The notes: generated from the letters alone by a model not told the origin. Counted from the stretch's first letter, positions 8,240 through 18,635 are shown. The stretch: DNA of 64,000 nucleotides from Frigoribacterium sp. Leaf415 (GCF_001424645.1 NZ_LMQR01000001.1:1546149-1610148); one strand, 5' to 3'. Translations and numbers: made by a program.

Positions 8240-9073
8240 CTAGAACTCCTCGTGCGTCAGCGGGTCGCCGTCCCACAGCCGACCGCGCTCGAGGCCGCTG
8301 AGCGACTCGACCTCGTCGGGCGTGAGCTCGAAGTCGAAGACGTCGAGGTTCTCGCGCTGACGACCGGCGTCGGCCGACTTCGGCACGGGGACCGCGCCGA
8401 GCTGCACATGCCAGCGGAGGACGACCTGCGTGGGCGTCTTGCCGTAGGCCTCCGCGATCGCGATGACGCGTGCCTCGTGCAGGAGTTCGCTCTGCTTCGC
8501 GAGCGGGCTCCAGCTCTCGGTGACGACGCCCATGCTCTCGTGCACGGCGCGCAGCTCGGCCTGCGGGAAGTACGGGTGCAGCTCGATCTGGTTGACCGCG
8601 GGCACCACGCCCGTCTCGTCGGCGACTCGCTGCAGGTGCTCGGCCGTGAAGTTCGAGACGCCGATCGAGCCGACGAGCCCGTCCTCCTGCAGCCGGACGA
8701 AGGCCTTGAACGTCTCGACGTACTTGTCGATCCGCGGCAGCGGCCAGTGGATCAGGTAGAGGTCGACGAAGTCGAGGCCGAGGTTCGCCCGGCTCTCGTC
8801 GAAGCTCGCCAGGGTCTCGTCGTACCCGTGGTGCCGACCGGGCAGCTTCGTCGTGACGACCAGGTCGTCGCGGGACACGTCGCTCTGACGGATCGCCGCC
8901 CCGACGGCCGCCTCGTTGCCGTAGTTCAGCGCCGTGTCGAGCAGACGGTAGCCCGACGAGATCGCCGTGACGACCTGTGCCGTGCCCTCGTCGCCGTTCA
9001 GTCCGTAGGTGCCGAGGCCGAGCTGGGGCAGCGTGCGCCCGTCGTTGAGGCCGACCGAGGGGGCGACCGTCAT
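8240..9073 (-). CDS. Aldo/keto reductase
   Basis: This 277-residue NADPH-dependent carbonyl reductase belongs to the AKR family, 2,5-diketo-gluconate reductase-like. The N-terminal LPQLGLGTYGL, the catalytic region YRLLDTALNYGNE (Asp and Tyr), TTKLPG with the catalytic lysine and LIHWPLP with the histidine are all visible. The C-terminal IGVSNF and cofactor loop PVPKSADAGRQRENLDVFDF are present. The ATG at 9073 overlaps the FKBP stop by one base (TGATG), so it is translated with the isomerase gene. A much longer upstream open frame is the shadow of that gene. The physiological substrate cannot be read. Confidence 0.92.
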   Translation of the reverse strand: MTVAPSVGLNDGRTLPQLGLGTYGLNGDEGTAQVVTAISSGYRLLDTALNYGNEAAVGAAIRQSDVSRDDLVVTTKLPGRHHGYDETLASFDESRANLGLDFVDLYLIHWPLPRIDKYVETFKAFVRLQEDGLVGSIGVSNFTAEHLQRVADETGVVPAVNQIELHPYFPQAELRAVHESMGVVTESWSPLAKQSELLHEARVIAIAEAYGKTPTQVVLRWHVQLGAVPVPKSADAGRQRENLDVFDFELTPDEVESLSGLERGRLWDGDPLTHEEF

Positions 9074-9447
9074 CAGCTGACGCCGAGCAGGTCGATGACG
9101 AAGATCAGCGTCTTGCCCGAGAGCGGGTGGCCTCCGCCGGCGGGGCCGTAGGCCAGGTGGGGCGGCACGACGAGCTCGCGACGTCCGCCGACCTTCATGC
9201 CGGGGATGCCCTCCTGCCAGCCGCGGACCAGGGCCTGCAGCGGGAAGTTGATGGCCTCGCCGCGGCTCCACGACGAGTCGAACTCTTCGCCGGAGTCGTG
9301 CTCGACGCCGAGGTAGTGGACGTTGACGGTCGAGCCGGACTGCGCTTCGGCTCCGTCGCCGACGGTGACGTCGGTGATCTTCAGCTCGGTGGGGGCGGGG
9401 CCGGTGGGGGCGTCGATCTCGGGCTTGGTCTGGGGGTCGTGAGTCAT
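9073..9447 (-). CDS. FKBP-type peptidyl-prolyl cis-trans isomerase
   Basis: This 124-residue single-domain FKBP begins MTHDPQTKPEID at the ATG at 9447. The domain spans ELKITDVTVGDGAEAQSGSTV to the end. Hallmarks are VHYLG, EEFDSSWSRG, INFPL, the VRGWQEGIPGMKVGGRRELVVPP segment, LAYGPAG and the final LIFVIDLLGVS. There is no signal peptide, so it acts in the cytoplasm. It is the first gene of a two-gene unit with the aldo/keto reductase. An in-frame ATG at 9456 is an alternative start with no better ribosome binding site. Confidence 0.92.
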   Translation of the reverse strand: MTHDPQTKPEIDAPTGPAPTELKITDVTVGDGAEAQSGSTVNVHYLGVEHDSGEEFDSSWSRGEAINFPLQALVRGWQEGIPGMKVGGRRELVVPPHLAYGPAGGGHPLSGKTLIFVIDLLGVS

Positions 9448-9525
9448 GCCGACCATCCAACCACCCCGCCGAGGGGCGGGTCGGCCGCTCGCGTCCTCCC
9501 TGCGAGGCTCGAGAAGCCGACCCAC

Positions 9526-9557
9526 GTTCGCACCGAGAACAAGTCATCGATGCGAAC
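9526..9557 (+). promoter_or_regulatory. Inverted repeat GTTCGCA-N18-TGCGAAC
   Basis: GTTCGCA (9526-9532) and TGCGAAC (9551-9557) are exact inverted repeats in the divergent region between the FKBP and MFS genes. They could be a regulator site. The spacing does not match the actinobacterial SOS box. Confidence 0.3.
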
Positions 9558-9692
9558 ACATGGACGCTACTCCCGTGATGTCGCGCCGCCAAATCGGCCG
9601 AGAGCCGGCCCGGACCGAGTCGCGCGGGTCGCGCCGCACGGGCCGCGCCACCCGGGCCTGCGGCAATCTGCACGATCGGCAAGAATGGCAGC

Positions 9693-11036
9693 TTGTCCGC
9701 CACCCCGCCTCCGTCACCGCCGTCGCCCCGCTCTGCGCCGCCGGCCCGTCGCCCGCTGTTCGTCGACGTCACCCCGCTCCGCACCAGCCCCGCCTTCGCC
9801 CGGCTGTTCGCGGGCAGCGCCATCAGCGGCATCGGGACGCAGCTCACGCTCGTCGCCGTCGGCCTCGAGATCTTCGAGATCACCCGCTCGACCTTCGCCG
9901 TCGCCCTGGTCGGCGTCGTCTCGCTCGTGCCGATGATCCTGGCCGGTCTCTACGGCGGCATGCTCGCCGACGCCTTCGACCGGCGGAAGGTCGCGCTGGT
10001 CGCCGCCGTCTTCGCCTGGCTCTCGACCGCCGCCATCGCGCTGCACGCCTACCTCGGACTGCACGAGGTGTGGCTGCTCTACCTGTTGACCACGGTCAAC
10101 GCCGTGGCGGGCACGATGATCGCGACCTCCCGCGCCTCGATCGTGCCGCGCCTCCTGCCCCGCGAGCTGCTGCCGGCCGCCTCGGCGCTGAGCGGCATCA
10201 GCATGGGCCTGATGCTGACCGTCGGGCCCGCGCTGGCCGGCGTGCTGGTCGCGGGCGTGGGGTTTCCGTTGACGTACACGGTCGACGTCGTGCTGTTCTC
10301 GACGGCGTTCCTCGGGATCGTCACGCTGCCCCCGATCCGGCCCGAGGGCGAGACCCAGCGCCCGGGGCTCGAGTCGCTGCGCTTCGGTCTGGCGTTCCTG
10401 AAACGGTCGCCGAACATCCGGACGACCTTCGTCATGGACATCGTGGCGATGACGTTCGGCATGCCCCGCGTGCTCTACCCGGTGGTCGGCACGCTCGTGA
10501 TCGGAGGAGGCGCGGTGACGGTCGGCGTCCTCTCCGCCTCGTTCGCGGTGGGGGCGCTGCTGAGCAGCGTCTTCTCGGGACGCCTCGGCCACGTGCGCCG
10601 TCAGGGTGTCGCCGTGCGGTGGGCGATCACCGCCTACGGGCTCTGCATCGCCGCGTTCGGCGTCGTGCTGCTCGTGACACCGGCCCACGGCGGCGACGTC
10701 ACGGCGGGACTCGACCAGGCGAACCTGGCCGCCCTCGGCGGGGCGGCGATCGCGCTGGCCGGAGCGGGTGCGAGCGACAACGTCAGCTCGATCTTCCGGT
10801 CGACCATCCTGCAGTCGGCCGCACCCGACGCCATGCGGGGCCGCCTGCAGGGCATCTTCATCGTGGTGGTCACGGGCGGGCCCCGGGTGGGCGACCTGTT
10901 CGTCGGACTCGTCGCCGGCATCGCCGTCTTCTGGCCGCCCCTGCTCGGCGGGCTCCTCGTCGTGGCGCTCGTCGCGCTCGTGGCCCGACTGACCCCCGCG
11001 TTCGGACGCTACGACGCCGAGGCACCGACTCCCTGA
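9693..11036 (+). CDS. MFS exporter, EntS/MFS_3-like
   Basis: This 447-residue major facilitator protein resembles enterobactin-exporter-type MFS proteins. After a Pro/Ser-rich N-terminus, FARLFAGSAISGIGTQLTLVAVGLEIF is the first membrane helix. The loop motif GGMLADAFDRRKVALV between helices 2 and 3 is the MFS signature. About 12 membrane segments follow. The apparent start is TTG at 9693, which has AAGAAT exactly 6 bases upstream, an imperfect copy of the leaderless -10 pattern used by many genes here. One AGGAGGCGCG repeat lies within it at 10505-10514. The cargo is unknown. Confidence 0.85.
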   Translation: MSATPPPSPPSPRSAPPARRPLFVDVTPLRTSPAFARLFAGSAISGIGTQLTLVAVGLEIFEITRSTFAVALVGVVSLVPMILAGLYGGMLADAFDRRKVALVAAVFAWLSTAAIALHAYLGLHEVWLLYLLTTVNAVAGTMIATSRASIVPRLLPRELLPAASALSGISMGLMLTVGPALAGVLVAGVGFPLTYTVDVVLFSTAFLGIVTLPPIRPEGETQRPGLESLRFGLAFLKRSPNIRTTFVMDIVAMTFGMPRVLYPVVGTLVIGGGAVTVGVLSASFAVGALLSSVFSGRLGHVRRQGVAVRWAITAYGLCIAAFGVVLLVTPAHGGDVTAGLDQANLAALGGAAIALAGAGASDNVSSIFRSTILQSAAPDAMRGRLQGIFIVVVTGGPRVGDLFVGLVAGIAVFWPPLLGGLLVVALVALVARLTPAFGRYDAEAPTP

Positions 11037-11044
11037 CCCGAGGC

Positions 11045-11074
11045 GGCGGTGGCGGTGGCGGTGGCGGTGGCGGT
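11045..11074 (+). repeat. Hexanucleotide microsatellite GGCGGT x5
   Basis: Five perfect GGCGGT units lie between the converging MFS and PrsW genes. Such a tract is likely to vary in copy number between strains. Confidence 0.8.
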
Positions 11075-11121
11075 AGCCGACGCACCCGGGCTCGAGGCGG
11101 GAGGGTTCGTGGAGGCGCGCG

Positions 11122-12498
11122 TCACCACCCGGGGCCGGACTGCGGCGAACCGGGGTGCCCGGGCCCCTGCGGCGGCCAACCGGGGTGCTGCGGGTACCCG
11201 ACGAAGGCCGTGGGCGGAGCCTGCAGGGCGACCCGGCTCGCGGTGAGGGCGGAGAGCAGTTCGGCCTCGTCGCGTTGGACCGCCTCGTCGAGCGCGCGGC
11301 GGCCCTTCACCAGCCGCTGGCGGGTGAAGGCCAGACGGGTCGCGTTCGAGATGAAGACCTTCATCGCGGGTCGGATGCCCCGGGACGCGGCCCACGACCG
11401 CGCACGACGCCGACCGGCGCTCGACGAGAGCATGCCGACCTCGTCGGCACTGAACCAGCCCACCGCGGCGTACTCGGCGAGCCGGTCGTGGGTGACCCTC
11501 CGCTCGTTGCGGCGCAGGAACACCACGAGCAGCACCATGGCCACGAAGATCGGCACCTGCACGAGCAGGTAGTAGACGAAGAAGCCATCGCCGACCACGA
11601 ACAGGGCACCGTTCCACAGCGCGTGCAGTCCCGCCGCAGGGACGAGGCCGACGAAGAACCAGCCGATCGCGCCGTAGGGGCCGGTCCGGCGTGCCGCGAG
11701 ACCGAGGGCGAAGCCGGTGCAGGCCGTGTACATCACGTGCGCGAACGGCGACATCAGGGCGCGCACGAAGAAGACGTAGGCGAGGCCCTGGCTGCCCGTC
11801 GCGAGGTCTTCTCCGACCTGCAGGGCGAAGTACTGGATGTTCTCGACGAAGGCGAAGCCCGCCGCCACCGTGGCCGCGTAGACGATCCCGTCGACCGGGC
11901 CGTCGAAGTGCCGTCGGAAGATCCACAGGACGAGCAGCACCCCGAGCCCCTTCGCGCCCTCCTCGACGAGCGGCGCCTGGACCACCGCCCCGAGCACGTC
12001 CTCGAGCCCGCTCGACCGGACCCCGAGCACCGACCGCGCCGTCGTCAAGGCGATGTCGACGATCAGTGCGGTGCCGACCGCGACCGCCGCACCCCAGAGG
12101 AACGCGAAGAGCAGCGCCACGCGCGGCTCGGGCTCCCATCGGTCGACCAACCAGATGCCGACCAGGACGATGGCCAACGGGACGAAGGCGAGCAGGCTCC
12201 CGGCCAGCAGGACGGCGGGCTGGACGAAGATCAGGAAGTACAAGCCGACGGCCAGGGCGAAGGTGCCGATCACGGTGAATCCCACCGCGAGCGCCACCGC
12301 GCTGGCGACCCGGCGTCGCGGGGTCGGCTGCACGAAGACCGGCTGCACGGGGTACCAGACCGGCTCGGGGTTGACCGCCGGACCGTGGCCCGGCCACCCG
12401 GCACCCGCCGTCGGGGTGACGGACGAGGGATCGGCGTAGGGCGTCAGCGGGCGTCCGTACGCGTCGTGTCCGACGCCGCGGGGATCGGACCAGGTCAT
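11122..12498 (-). CDS. prsW: PrsW-family intramembrane metalloprotease
   Basis: This 458-residue membrane protein has the PrsW signature residues: E179-E180 in EEGAKGLG, the FAFVENIQYF segment with E219-N220, H254 in SPFAHVMYT, and H292 in LHALWNG. These are the expected zinc ligands and catalytic residues for site-1-type cleavage within the membrane. About 60 Pro/Gly-rich residues precede the first membrane segment and a charged, cytoplasmic-looking tail of about 130 residues follows the last. In Bacillus PrsW cleaves an anti-sigma factor; no sigma/anti-sigma pair is nearby, so the target is unknown. The ATG at 12498 has a TAGGGT box 6 bases upstream. Confidence 0.88.
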   Translation of the reverse strand: MTWSDPRGVGHDAYGRPLTPYADPSSVTPTAGAGWPGHGPAVNPEPVWYPVQPVFVQPTPRRRVASAVALAVGFTVIGTFALAVGLYFLIFVQPAVLLAGSLLAFVPLAIVLVGIWLVDRWEPEPRVALLFAFLWGAAVAVGTALIVDIALTTARSVLGVRSSGLEDVLGAVVQAPLVEEGAKGLGVLLVLWIFRRHFDGPVDGIVYAATVAAGFAFVENIQYFALQVGEDLATGSQGLAYVFFVRALMSPFAHVMYTACTGFALGLAARRTGPYGAIGWFFVGLVPAAGLHALWNGALFVVGDGFFVYYLLVQVPIFVAMVLLVVFLRRNERRVTHDRLAEYAAVGWFSADEVGMLSSSAGRRRARSWAASRGIRPAMKVFISNATRLAFTRQRLVKGRRALDEAVQRDEAELLSALTASRVALQAPPTAFVGYPQHPGWPPQGPGHPGSPQSGPGW

Positions 12499-12504
12499 CC
12501 CCCG

Positions 12505-12510
12505 ACCCTA
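12505..12510 (-). promoter_or_regulatory. -10 box TAGGGT of the PrsW gene (leaderless)
   Basis: TAGGGT, 6 bases (CGGGGG), then the ATG at 12498 on the minus strand. No Shine-Dalgarno spacing fits better. Confidence 0.6.
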
Positions 12511-12571
12511 CGGGCTGACGCCGGGGTCGGCGCGGGGTGCGAGACGGGCCGCGACGTCCCGGACGGCCCGG

Positions 12572-12577
12572 TAATCT
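12572..12577 (+). promoter_or_regulatory. -10 box TAATCT of the YihY/BrkB gene (leaderless)
   Basis: TAATCT is followed by 6 bases (CGCAGG) and the ATG at 12584. It is one of the best -10 matches in the window. Confidence 0.6.
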
Positions 12578-12583
12578 CGCAGG

Positions 12584-13717
12584 ATGGCCCCGACGCGTTC
12601 CCTGCCCGAGGACCCGTCGCTGTTCCGGTACGTGATCATGCGGGTCTGGCACGATTTCCTGCGCCACCGCACCATCGACGCCGCCGGCTCGCTCACCTTC
12701 TTCTCGATGCTCGCCCTGGTGCCCGGCGCGCTCGCGCTCGTCTCGGGGGTCGCCCTGTTCGTCGACGACGGCGACGCCGTGGACGAGATCCTCTCGGTGG
12801 CCCGGTACGTCCTGAGCCCCGACGCGATCGAGACCCTGCGCTGGCCACTCGAACAGATGCTCAGCCTGTCCAACCCCGGCGTCGCGTTCGGCATCGGCCT
12901 CTGGCTCACCCTGTGGTCGCTGTCCGCCTACACGACGGCGTTCGGCCGGGCGATGAACACCGCCTACGAGGTCGAGGAGGGACGCCGCATCTGGAAGTTC
13001 CGCGGCCACATGATGATCGTCACGCTCGTGCTGATGGTGTCGTTCGCCGTCATCGCGGTCATCCTGCTCGTGACGCCCACGTTGAGCGACGCGGTCGCCG
13101 CACGGTTGGGCATCGGCCGACCGTGGACCGACCTCTACAACGTCGTCAAGTGGCCCGTGCTCGTGGTCCTGGCCGTCCTCTCGGTCGCGATGCTCTACTT
13201 CTTCACGCCCAACGTGCGACCACCGCGCCTGCGCTGGGTGTCGTACGGAGCCATGGTCGCCCTCGGCGGCTGGGCCGTCGCGACGGTGGGCTTCGCGGTC
13301 TACGTCGCGACGGTGTCGAACTACGACCGCTTCTACGGCTGGGTGGGCGGCGTCGTGGTCGTGTTGCTCTACGCGTACATCAGCAACTTCGTGCTCGTGA
13401 TCGGCGGCGAGCTCGACAGCGAGATCCTGCGCATGCGTCAGCTGCGTCGGGGGGTGCAGGCCGAGGAGGTCATCCCTCTGCCGCTGCGTGACACCGCACG
13501 CAACCACATCCTGGCGCGCAACCTCGCCTGGGACGTCCGGGTGGGTCGGGCGATCCGCGAGCGGGCCCTGCGCGAGAACGGCGGCGTGCTCGAGCCCGAC
13601 GAACTGCGGCGCGTCCATCTGCGGGGTGATCGCGACCGGCCGGCCGACGAGCGGCCCCAGGCCGCGCAGCGAGCCGACCAGGTCGACCCGAGCACCCACG
13701 CCCCGTCGACGCCTTAG
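12584..13717 (+). CDS. YihY/BrkB-family inner membrane protein
   Basis: This 377-residue membrane protein belongs to the YihY/BrkB (UPF0761) family, once annotated as ribonuclease BN. The family start FLRHRTIDAAGSLTFFSMLALVPGALAL is clear. So is the SLSAYTTAFGRAMNTAYEVEEGRRIWKFRG segment and the FYGWVGGVVVVLLYAYISNFVLVIGGELDSE ending, with six membrane segments. The C-terminal 80 residues are charged and cytoplasmic. Its molecular role is not established in any organism I know of. It converges with aspartase, and a repeat hairpin lies between the two. Confidence 0.9.
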   Translation: MAPTRSLPEDPSLFRYVIMRVWHDFLRHRTIDAAGSLTFFSMLALVPGALALVSGVALFVDDGDAVDEILSVARYVLSPDAIETLRWPLEQMLSLSNPGVAFGIGLWLTLWSLSAYTTAFGRAMNTAYEVEEGRRIWKFRGHMMIVTLVLMVSFAVIAVILLVTPTLSDAVAARLGIGRPWTDLYNVVKWPVLVVLAVLSVAMLYFFTPNVRPPRLRWVSYGAMVALGGWAVATVGFAVYVATVSNYDRFYGWVGGVVVVLLYAYISNFVLVIGGELDSEILRMRQLRRGVQAEEVIPLPLRDTARNHILARNLAWDVRVGRAIRERALRENGGVLEPDELRRVHLRGDRDRPADERPQAAQRADQVDPSTHAPSTP

Positions 13718-13730
13718 CGGCGCGGACCCT

Positions 13731-13770
13731 CAGGAGGCGCGGTGCCGGTCGACCGACGCCGCGCCTCCTG
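13731..13770. terminator. Bidirectional hairpin from an inverted pair of the AGGAGGCGCG repeat
   Basis: CAGGAGGCGCGG at 13731-13742 pairs with CCGCGCCTCCTG at 13759-13770. The 16-base loop itself contains the palindrome CGGTCGACCG. It sits between two converging genes, so it can terminate transcription from both sides. Confidence 0.82.
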
Positions 13771-13782
13771 CCTGTGGTCCCG

Positions 13783-15300
13783 TCAGCCGGCGGTCTCGTC
13801 GCCCGGGTTGCGGGCGCCCGACGTGTTGGCGGCCCGGGCCACCGCCGCGGCGGGGTCGTCGACGTCGATGACGGTGATCGCGCTGGTGATCGGTGCGAGC
13901 CCCGAGAGGCGGGCGGGCGAGAGCACCTTGCGCACCTGCTCGTCGGTCATCAGGCCGGCCGCGACGACGAGCGGCGCGATCGCCGCGTTCGTCGTCAGCG
14001 CGGTGTGCGCGATCGCCGCGGCCGCCGTGTAGCCGATGTAGGGCGTGAGCGCCGTCACGCTGCCGACGTTCGTCTCGACCTGCTGGGTCAGGCGGGCGCG
14101 GTTCGCCTCGATGCCGTCGACGCAGTTGATCCGCAGCGTCTGGCAGGCGTAGGTCATCCACTGCAGGCTCTGCATGACCGAGTGGGTGATGACGGGCTCG
14201 AACGCGTTGAGCTGCAGCTGCCCGGCCTCGGCGGCCATCGTGACCGTCACGTCGGCCCCGGCCACCGAGAACGCGACCTGGTTGACCACCTCGGGGATCA
14301 CCGGGTTCACCTTGCCCGGCATGATCGACGACCCGGCCTGGCGCGGCGGCAGCGTGATCTCGCTGATGCCGGCCTGCGGGCCCGACGACAGCAGTCGCAG
14401 GTCGTTGCAGATCTTGGACAACTTGATCGCGCTGCGCTTCAGGGCGCCGCTCAACGTCATGAAGACGCCCGTGTCGCTCGTCGCCTCGATGAGGTCGGGG
14501 GCCGTGACGAGGTCCATGCCCGAGAGCGTGCTGAGGTGGCGGCGGACGGCGTCGGCGTAGAGCGGGTCGGCCGTGATGCCCGTGCCGATGGCCGTGGCAC
14601 CGAGGTTGATCTCGCCGAGCAGCGGCACCACGTCGCGCAGTCGCTGGACGTCTTCGGCCAGGGTGTGCGCGAAGCCCGTGAACTCCTGCCCGAGGGTCAT
14701 GGGCACGGCGTCCTGCAGCTGGGTGCGGCCGACCTTGAGCACGTCGTGGAACTCGGCGCCCTTGGCGGCGAACGAGTCGGCGAGCAGGTCGAGCTCGACG
14801 AGGAGGCGGCGCAGGGTGAGCACCATCGCGATCTTGATCGAGGTGGGGTAGGTGTCGTTGGTGCTCTGGCTGCGGTTGACGTCGTCGATCGGGTGCAGGT
14901 GGCGGTACTCGCCCTTGGCGTGGCCGAGCAGCTCGAGGGCGCGGTTGGCGATGACCTCGTTGCTGTTCATGTTCGTCGACGTCCCGGCGCCGCCCTGGAT
15001 GACCCCGACGGCGAACTGGTCGTGCAACGCGCCGCCCCGGATCTCTTCGCAGGCGCGTTCGATGGCCTCGGCCTTGATCGGGTCGAGCACGCCGATCTCG
15101 ACGTTGGCGCGGGCCGCCGCCTGCTTCACGAGGGCGAGGGCCGTGACGAGGTCGGGGTAGACCGAGATCGGCCGCTGCGAGATCGGGAAGTTCTCGAGCG
15201 CCCGGGCGGTGTGGATGCCCCAGTAGACGTCGGCGGGGACCTCTCGGCTGCCCAGCGAATCGGTCTCGGTGCGGGTCGGTGCTGCTGTCTCGGTCGTCAC
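13783..15300 (-). CDS. aspA: Aspartate ammonia-lyase
   Basis: This 505-residue enzyme of the fumarase/aspartase superfamily deaminates aspartate to fumarate. The family signature GSSIMPGKVNP lies near residue 325, GGAGTSTNMNSNEV and TYPTSIKIAM are present, and the substrate-binding VGRTQLQDAVP segment is intact. The first 20 residues are a Thr/Glu-rich extension. The GTG start at 15300 has a GGAGG ribosome binding site about 10 bases upstream, and TAGGGT at 15361-15366 is a likely -10, giving a leader of about 55 bases. Argininosuccinate lyase and fumarase are excluded by the aspartase-type signature and the length. Confidence 0.93.
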   Translation of the reverse strand: MTTETAAPTRTETDSLGSREVPADVYWGIHTARALENFPISQRPISVYPDLVTALALVKQAAARANVEIGVLDPIKAEAIERACEEIRGGALHDQFAVGVIQGGAGTSTNMNSNEVIANRALELLGHAKGEYRHLHPIDDVNRSQSTNDTYPTSIKIAMVLTLRRLLVELDLLADSFAAKGAEFHDVLKVGRTQLQDAVPMTLGQEFTGFAHTLAEDVQRLRDVVPLLGEINLGATAIGTGITADPLYADAVRRHLSTLSGMDLVTAPDLIEATSDTGVFMTLSGALKRSAIKLSKICNDLRLLSSGPQAGISEITLPPRQAGSSIMPGKVNPVIPEVVNQVAFSVAGADVTVTMAAEAGQLQLNAFEPVITHSVMQSLQWMTYACQTLRINCVDGIEANRARLTQQVETNVGSVTALTPYIGYTAAAAIAHTALTTNAAIAPLVVAAGLMTDEQVRKVLSPARLSGLAPITSAITVIDVDDPAAAVARAANTSGARNPGDETAG

Positions 15301-15360
15301 GTGTGGTGAGCCTCCGTCGTCAGTCGGGGCCCGGTCGTCGTCGACCGGACGCTTCCGTCG

Positions 15361-15366
15361 ACCCTA
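15361..15366 (-). promoter_or_regulatory. Putative -10 box TAGGGT of aspA
   Basis: TAGGGT on the minus strand lies about 60 bases upstream of the aspA GTG and is followed by a leader carrying a GGAGG ribosome binding site. A one-base variant of the repeat (GGGAGGCGCG, 15396-15405) lies about 30 bases further upstream, inside a TCCCGGG/CCCGGGA inverted repeat. Confidence 0.45.
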
Positions 15367-15463
15367 CCGGCGGGACGGCGGACGGGTCCCTCCCGGGGAG
15401 GCGCGGCTCGGCCGCCCGGGACGGTCTCGCCCCTGGGGACGAGGCGACCCGAGGGGTGCCGGG

Positions 15464-15672
15464 TCAGCGGTGGAAGCCCGGGACGATCAGGTAGATGCCG
15501 TACAGCACACCGAGGGCGCAGACCACGAAGCAGGCGTACCCGGCGGCGGTGCGGACGGGCGTCCGGCCCTCGACGGTCAGGAGGCGCAGGCCGAACGAGT
15601 AGAGCGAGACGAGGGCGGCGGCGGAGAAGAGCGCGACGAGCGCCACCACGACGAAGGCGGACCAGTCGATCA

Positions 15673-15673
<1 letters not shown>
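15464..15673 (-). CDS. Small two-helix membrane protein in an operon with the phosphate permease
   Basis: This 69-residue protein has two membrane segments (AFVVVALVALFSAAALVSLYSF and AAGYACFVVCALGVLYGIYLI) separated by a short charged loop. Its ATG overlaps the stop of the phosphate permease gene (ATGA), so it is translated with it. I do not recognise a family beyond similarity to small proteins that follow PiT genes in related actinobacteria. It may modulate or stabilise the permease; this is inference from position only. Confidence 0.75.
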
Positions 15674-16953
<1,280 letters not shown>

Positions 16954-17063
16954 CGGCCTGAGTGTCACAGTTGGGTGGACGCGGGTCAACTCGACGGTGA
17001 CCTACGGGGTACATCTCGGTGAACGGTGGGTGACGCAGGCCGTCGCACGGCCGTGGGCACGCC

Positions 17064-18623
17064 TCAGACGTGCGGCACGAAGTCCTGCCAGGCCCGTCGC
17101 CGTTCGCCCCGCGGGTCGTGCTCGACACGGTCGCGGGCGTCGATGATCAGGGTGCGCCTCCGGTGCGGGTCGTAGGTCGGCCAGTCGGCGACCGCCCCCG
17201 TGCGGACGAACTCGAGCCAACGCGAGCGCGTCCGCGCGGCCGTCCGCAGGAAGGCCCGGCGGCCGCCCAGCAGGCTCATCGCCCACCCGAACGCGGAGCC
17301 CATGCGGTCGTAGATCGCCCAGAGCTCGAGACCGTGGAACGCGTCGACCCCGGCCGTGCGCAGGATGCGGGTCGTCGCGTCGAACCGGTAGAACCGGACC
17401 GGCTGGTGCAGCGCGTGCCGCTCGGCGACCTTGACGCTCGGGAACCAGAACGCGTAGTCGCCGCCGAAGTCGAGGGCGGCCGGGCGGGCGGGAAGCCCCG
17501 GGTAGTGCTTCTTGATCGCCTTCCGCGCCTTCTTCTCGGTCGCGGCGAAGATGGCCCGGATGCGCGGCTTGGTCGTGGCGAGGATGTCTCGGCGCCCGGT
17601 GAACACCGACCCCTCGCGGTCGTTCGTGCCGATGATCAACGGCACCGGGTGGGCGCGGCCCGCCTTGAAGGCGTCGAGCGGGCGTTCGGGCAGGAACTCG
17701 CCGTCGATGACCGGGCTGAAGCAGATCGTGCCGGGGTCCTCGTCGGGGATGCGCAGCTGCAGTCGGCTGGCCGCCCGGACGATCGCGGTCGTCGGTGCCT
17801 CGGCGAGCATCGTCGCCGCGTCGTCGACGCTCGTGGCCTCGAGGTCGTCGTCGTCCAGGTCGTGCGCCAGCAGCTCGAGGAACTCCCCCGCCCAGCGCTG
17901 CGTCACGTCCGGCGGGTAGATCGCGTTCGGCGGCGCGCTCTGCGCGACGACCCCGCGGAACAGGCCGCGAGCGCGCGGCACCGTCATGAGGGTCGTCACG
18001 GCGTTGCCACCCGAGCTCTCGCCCGACACGGTCACGCGGTCGGGGTCGCCGCCGAACGCGGCGACGTTGTCGCGGACCCATTCGAGGGCGGCGACCTGGT
18101 CGCGCAGCCCGAGGTTGGAGTCGAACGGGCGCTCCGGGGTCGCCCAGTGGCTGAAGTCGAGGTAGCCGAAGGCGCCCAGCCGGTAGTTGAGGCTGACGTA
18201 GACGATGCCGCCCTCGCGGACGAGCGTCTCGCCCTGTCTCGGGAACTCGCGCGACGACCCCACGCTGTACGCGCCTCCGTGGACGAACACGAGCACGGGC
18301 AGCGCGTCCCCCGGCGCGGTGCCGTCCGGCGTGATCACGTTGACCGTCAGGCAGTCCTCGCTGAGAGGGGTGGTGGCGTCGACGCCGACGAACTGGACGC
18401 GGTCCTGCGGGGCGGCGGGGCCGAACCGGCCGGCGTCGCGGACGCCCGTCCAGGCCGCGGGCGGCTCGGGGGCCCGGAACCGGAGGCGCCCCACGGGTGG
18501 TGCCGCGAAGGGGATGCCGCGCCAGGCGAGCACGCCGCGCTCCCGCACGCCGCGGACCTCGCCCGAGCGGGTGGTGCGGACGAGGTCGGGGGCCGGGACG
18601 GTCGCCCGGGGCTGTGCGGTCAC
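17064..18623 (-). CDS. Type-B carboxylesterase
   Basis: This 519-residue alpha/beta hydrolase belongs to the carboxylesterase type-B/para-nitrobenzyl esterase family. The oxyanion-hole HGG lies at residues 115-117, the nucleophile elbow GESSGG puts the catalytic serine at 203, and EDCLTVNV is the family signature 2. FHGLELWAI near residue 430 holds the catalytic histidine. There is no signal peptide, so it is probably cytoplasmic. The substrate cannot be read. The start is GTG with a TAACAT box 6 bases upstream. It lies back to back with the Na+/H+ antiporter. Confidence 0.9.
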   Translation of the reverse strand: MTAQPRATVPAPDLVRTTRSGEVRGVRERGVLAWRGIPFAAPPVGRLRFRAPEPPAAWTGVRDAGRFGPAAPQDRVQFVGVDATTPLSEDCLTVNVITPDGTAPGDALPVLVFVHGGAYSVGSSREFPRQGETLVREGGIVYVSLNYRLGAFGYLDFSHWATPERPFDSNLGLRDQVAALEWVRDNVAAFGGDPDRVTVSGESSGGNAVTTLMTVPRARGLFRGVVAQSAPPNAIYPPDVTQRWAGEFLELLAHDLDDDDLEATSVDDAATMLAEAPTTAIVRAASRLQLRIPDEDPGTICFSPVIDGEFLPERPLDAFKAGRAHPVPLIIGTNDREGSVFTGRRDILATTKPRIRAIFAATEKKARKAIKKHYPGLPARPAALDFGGDYAFWFPSVKVAERHALHQPVRFYRFDATTRILRTAGVDAFHGLELWAIYDRMGSAFGWAMSLLGGRRAFLRTAARTRSRWLEFVRTGAVADWPTYDPHRRRTLIIDARDRVEHDPRGERRRAWQDFVPHV

Positions 18624-18629
18624 GCAGCG

Positions 18630-18635
18630 ATGTTA
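18630..18635 (-). promoter_or_regulatory. -10 box TAACAT of the carboxylesterase gene (leaderless)
   Basis: TAACAT, 6 bases (CGCTGC), then the GTG at 18623 on the minus strand. Confidence 0.6.

Noticed and set aside
9526..9557. SOS (LexA) box for the FKBP/MFS region
   Set aside because: The GTTCGCA arms do not have the TCGAAC-N4-GTTCGA arrangement used by actinobacterial LexA and the spacing is much too wide.
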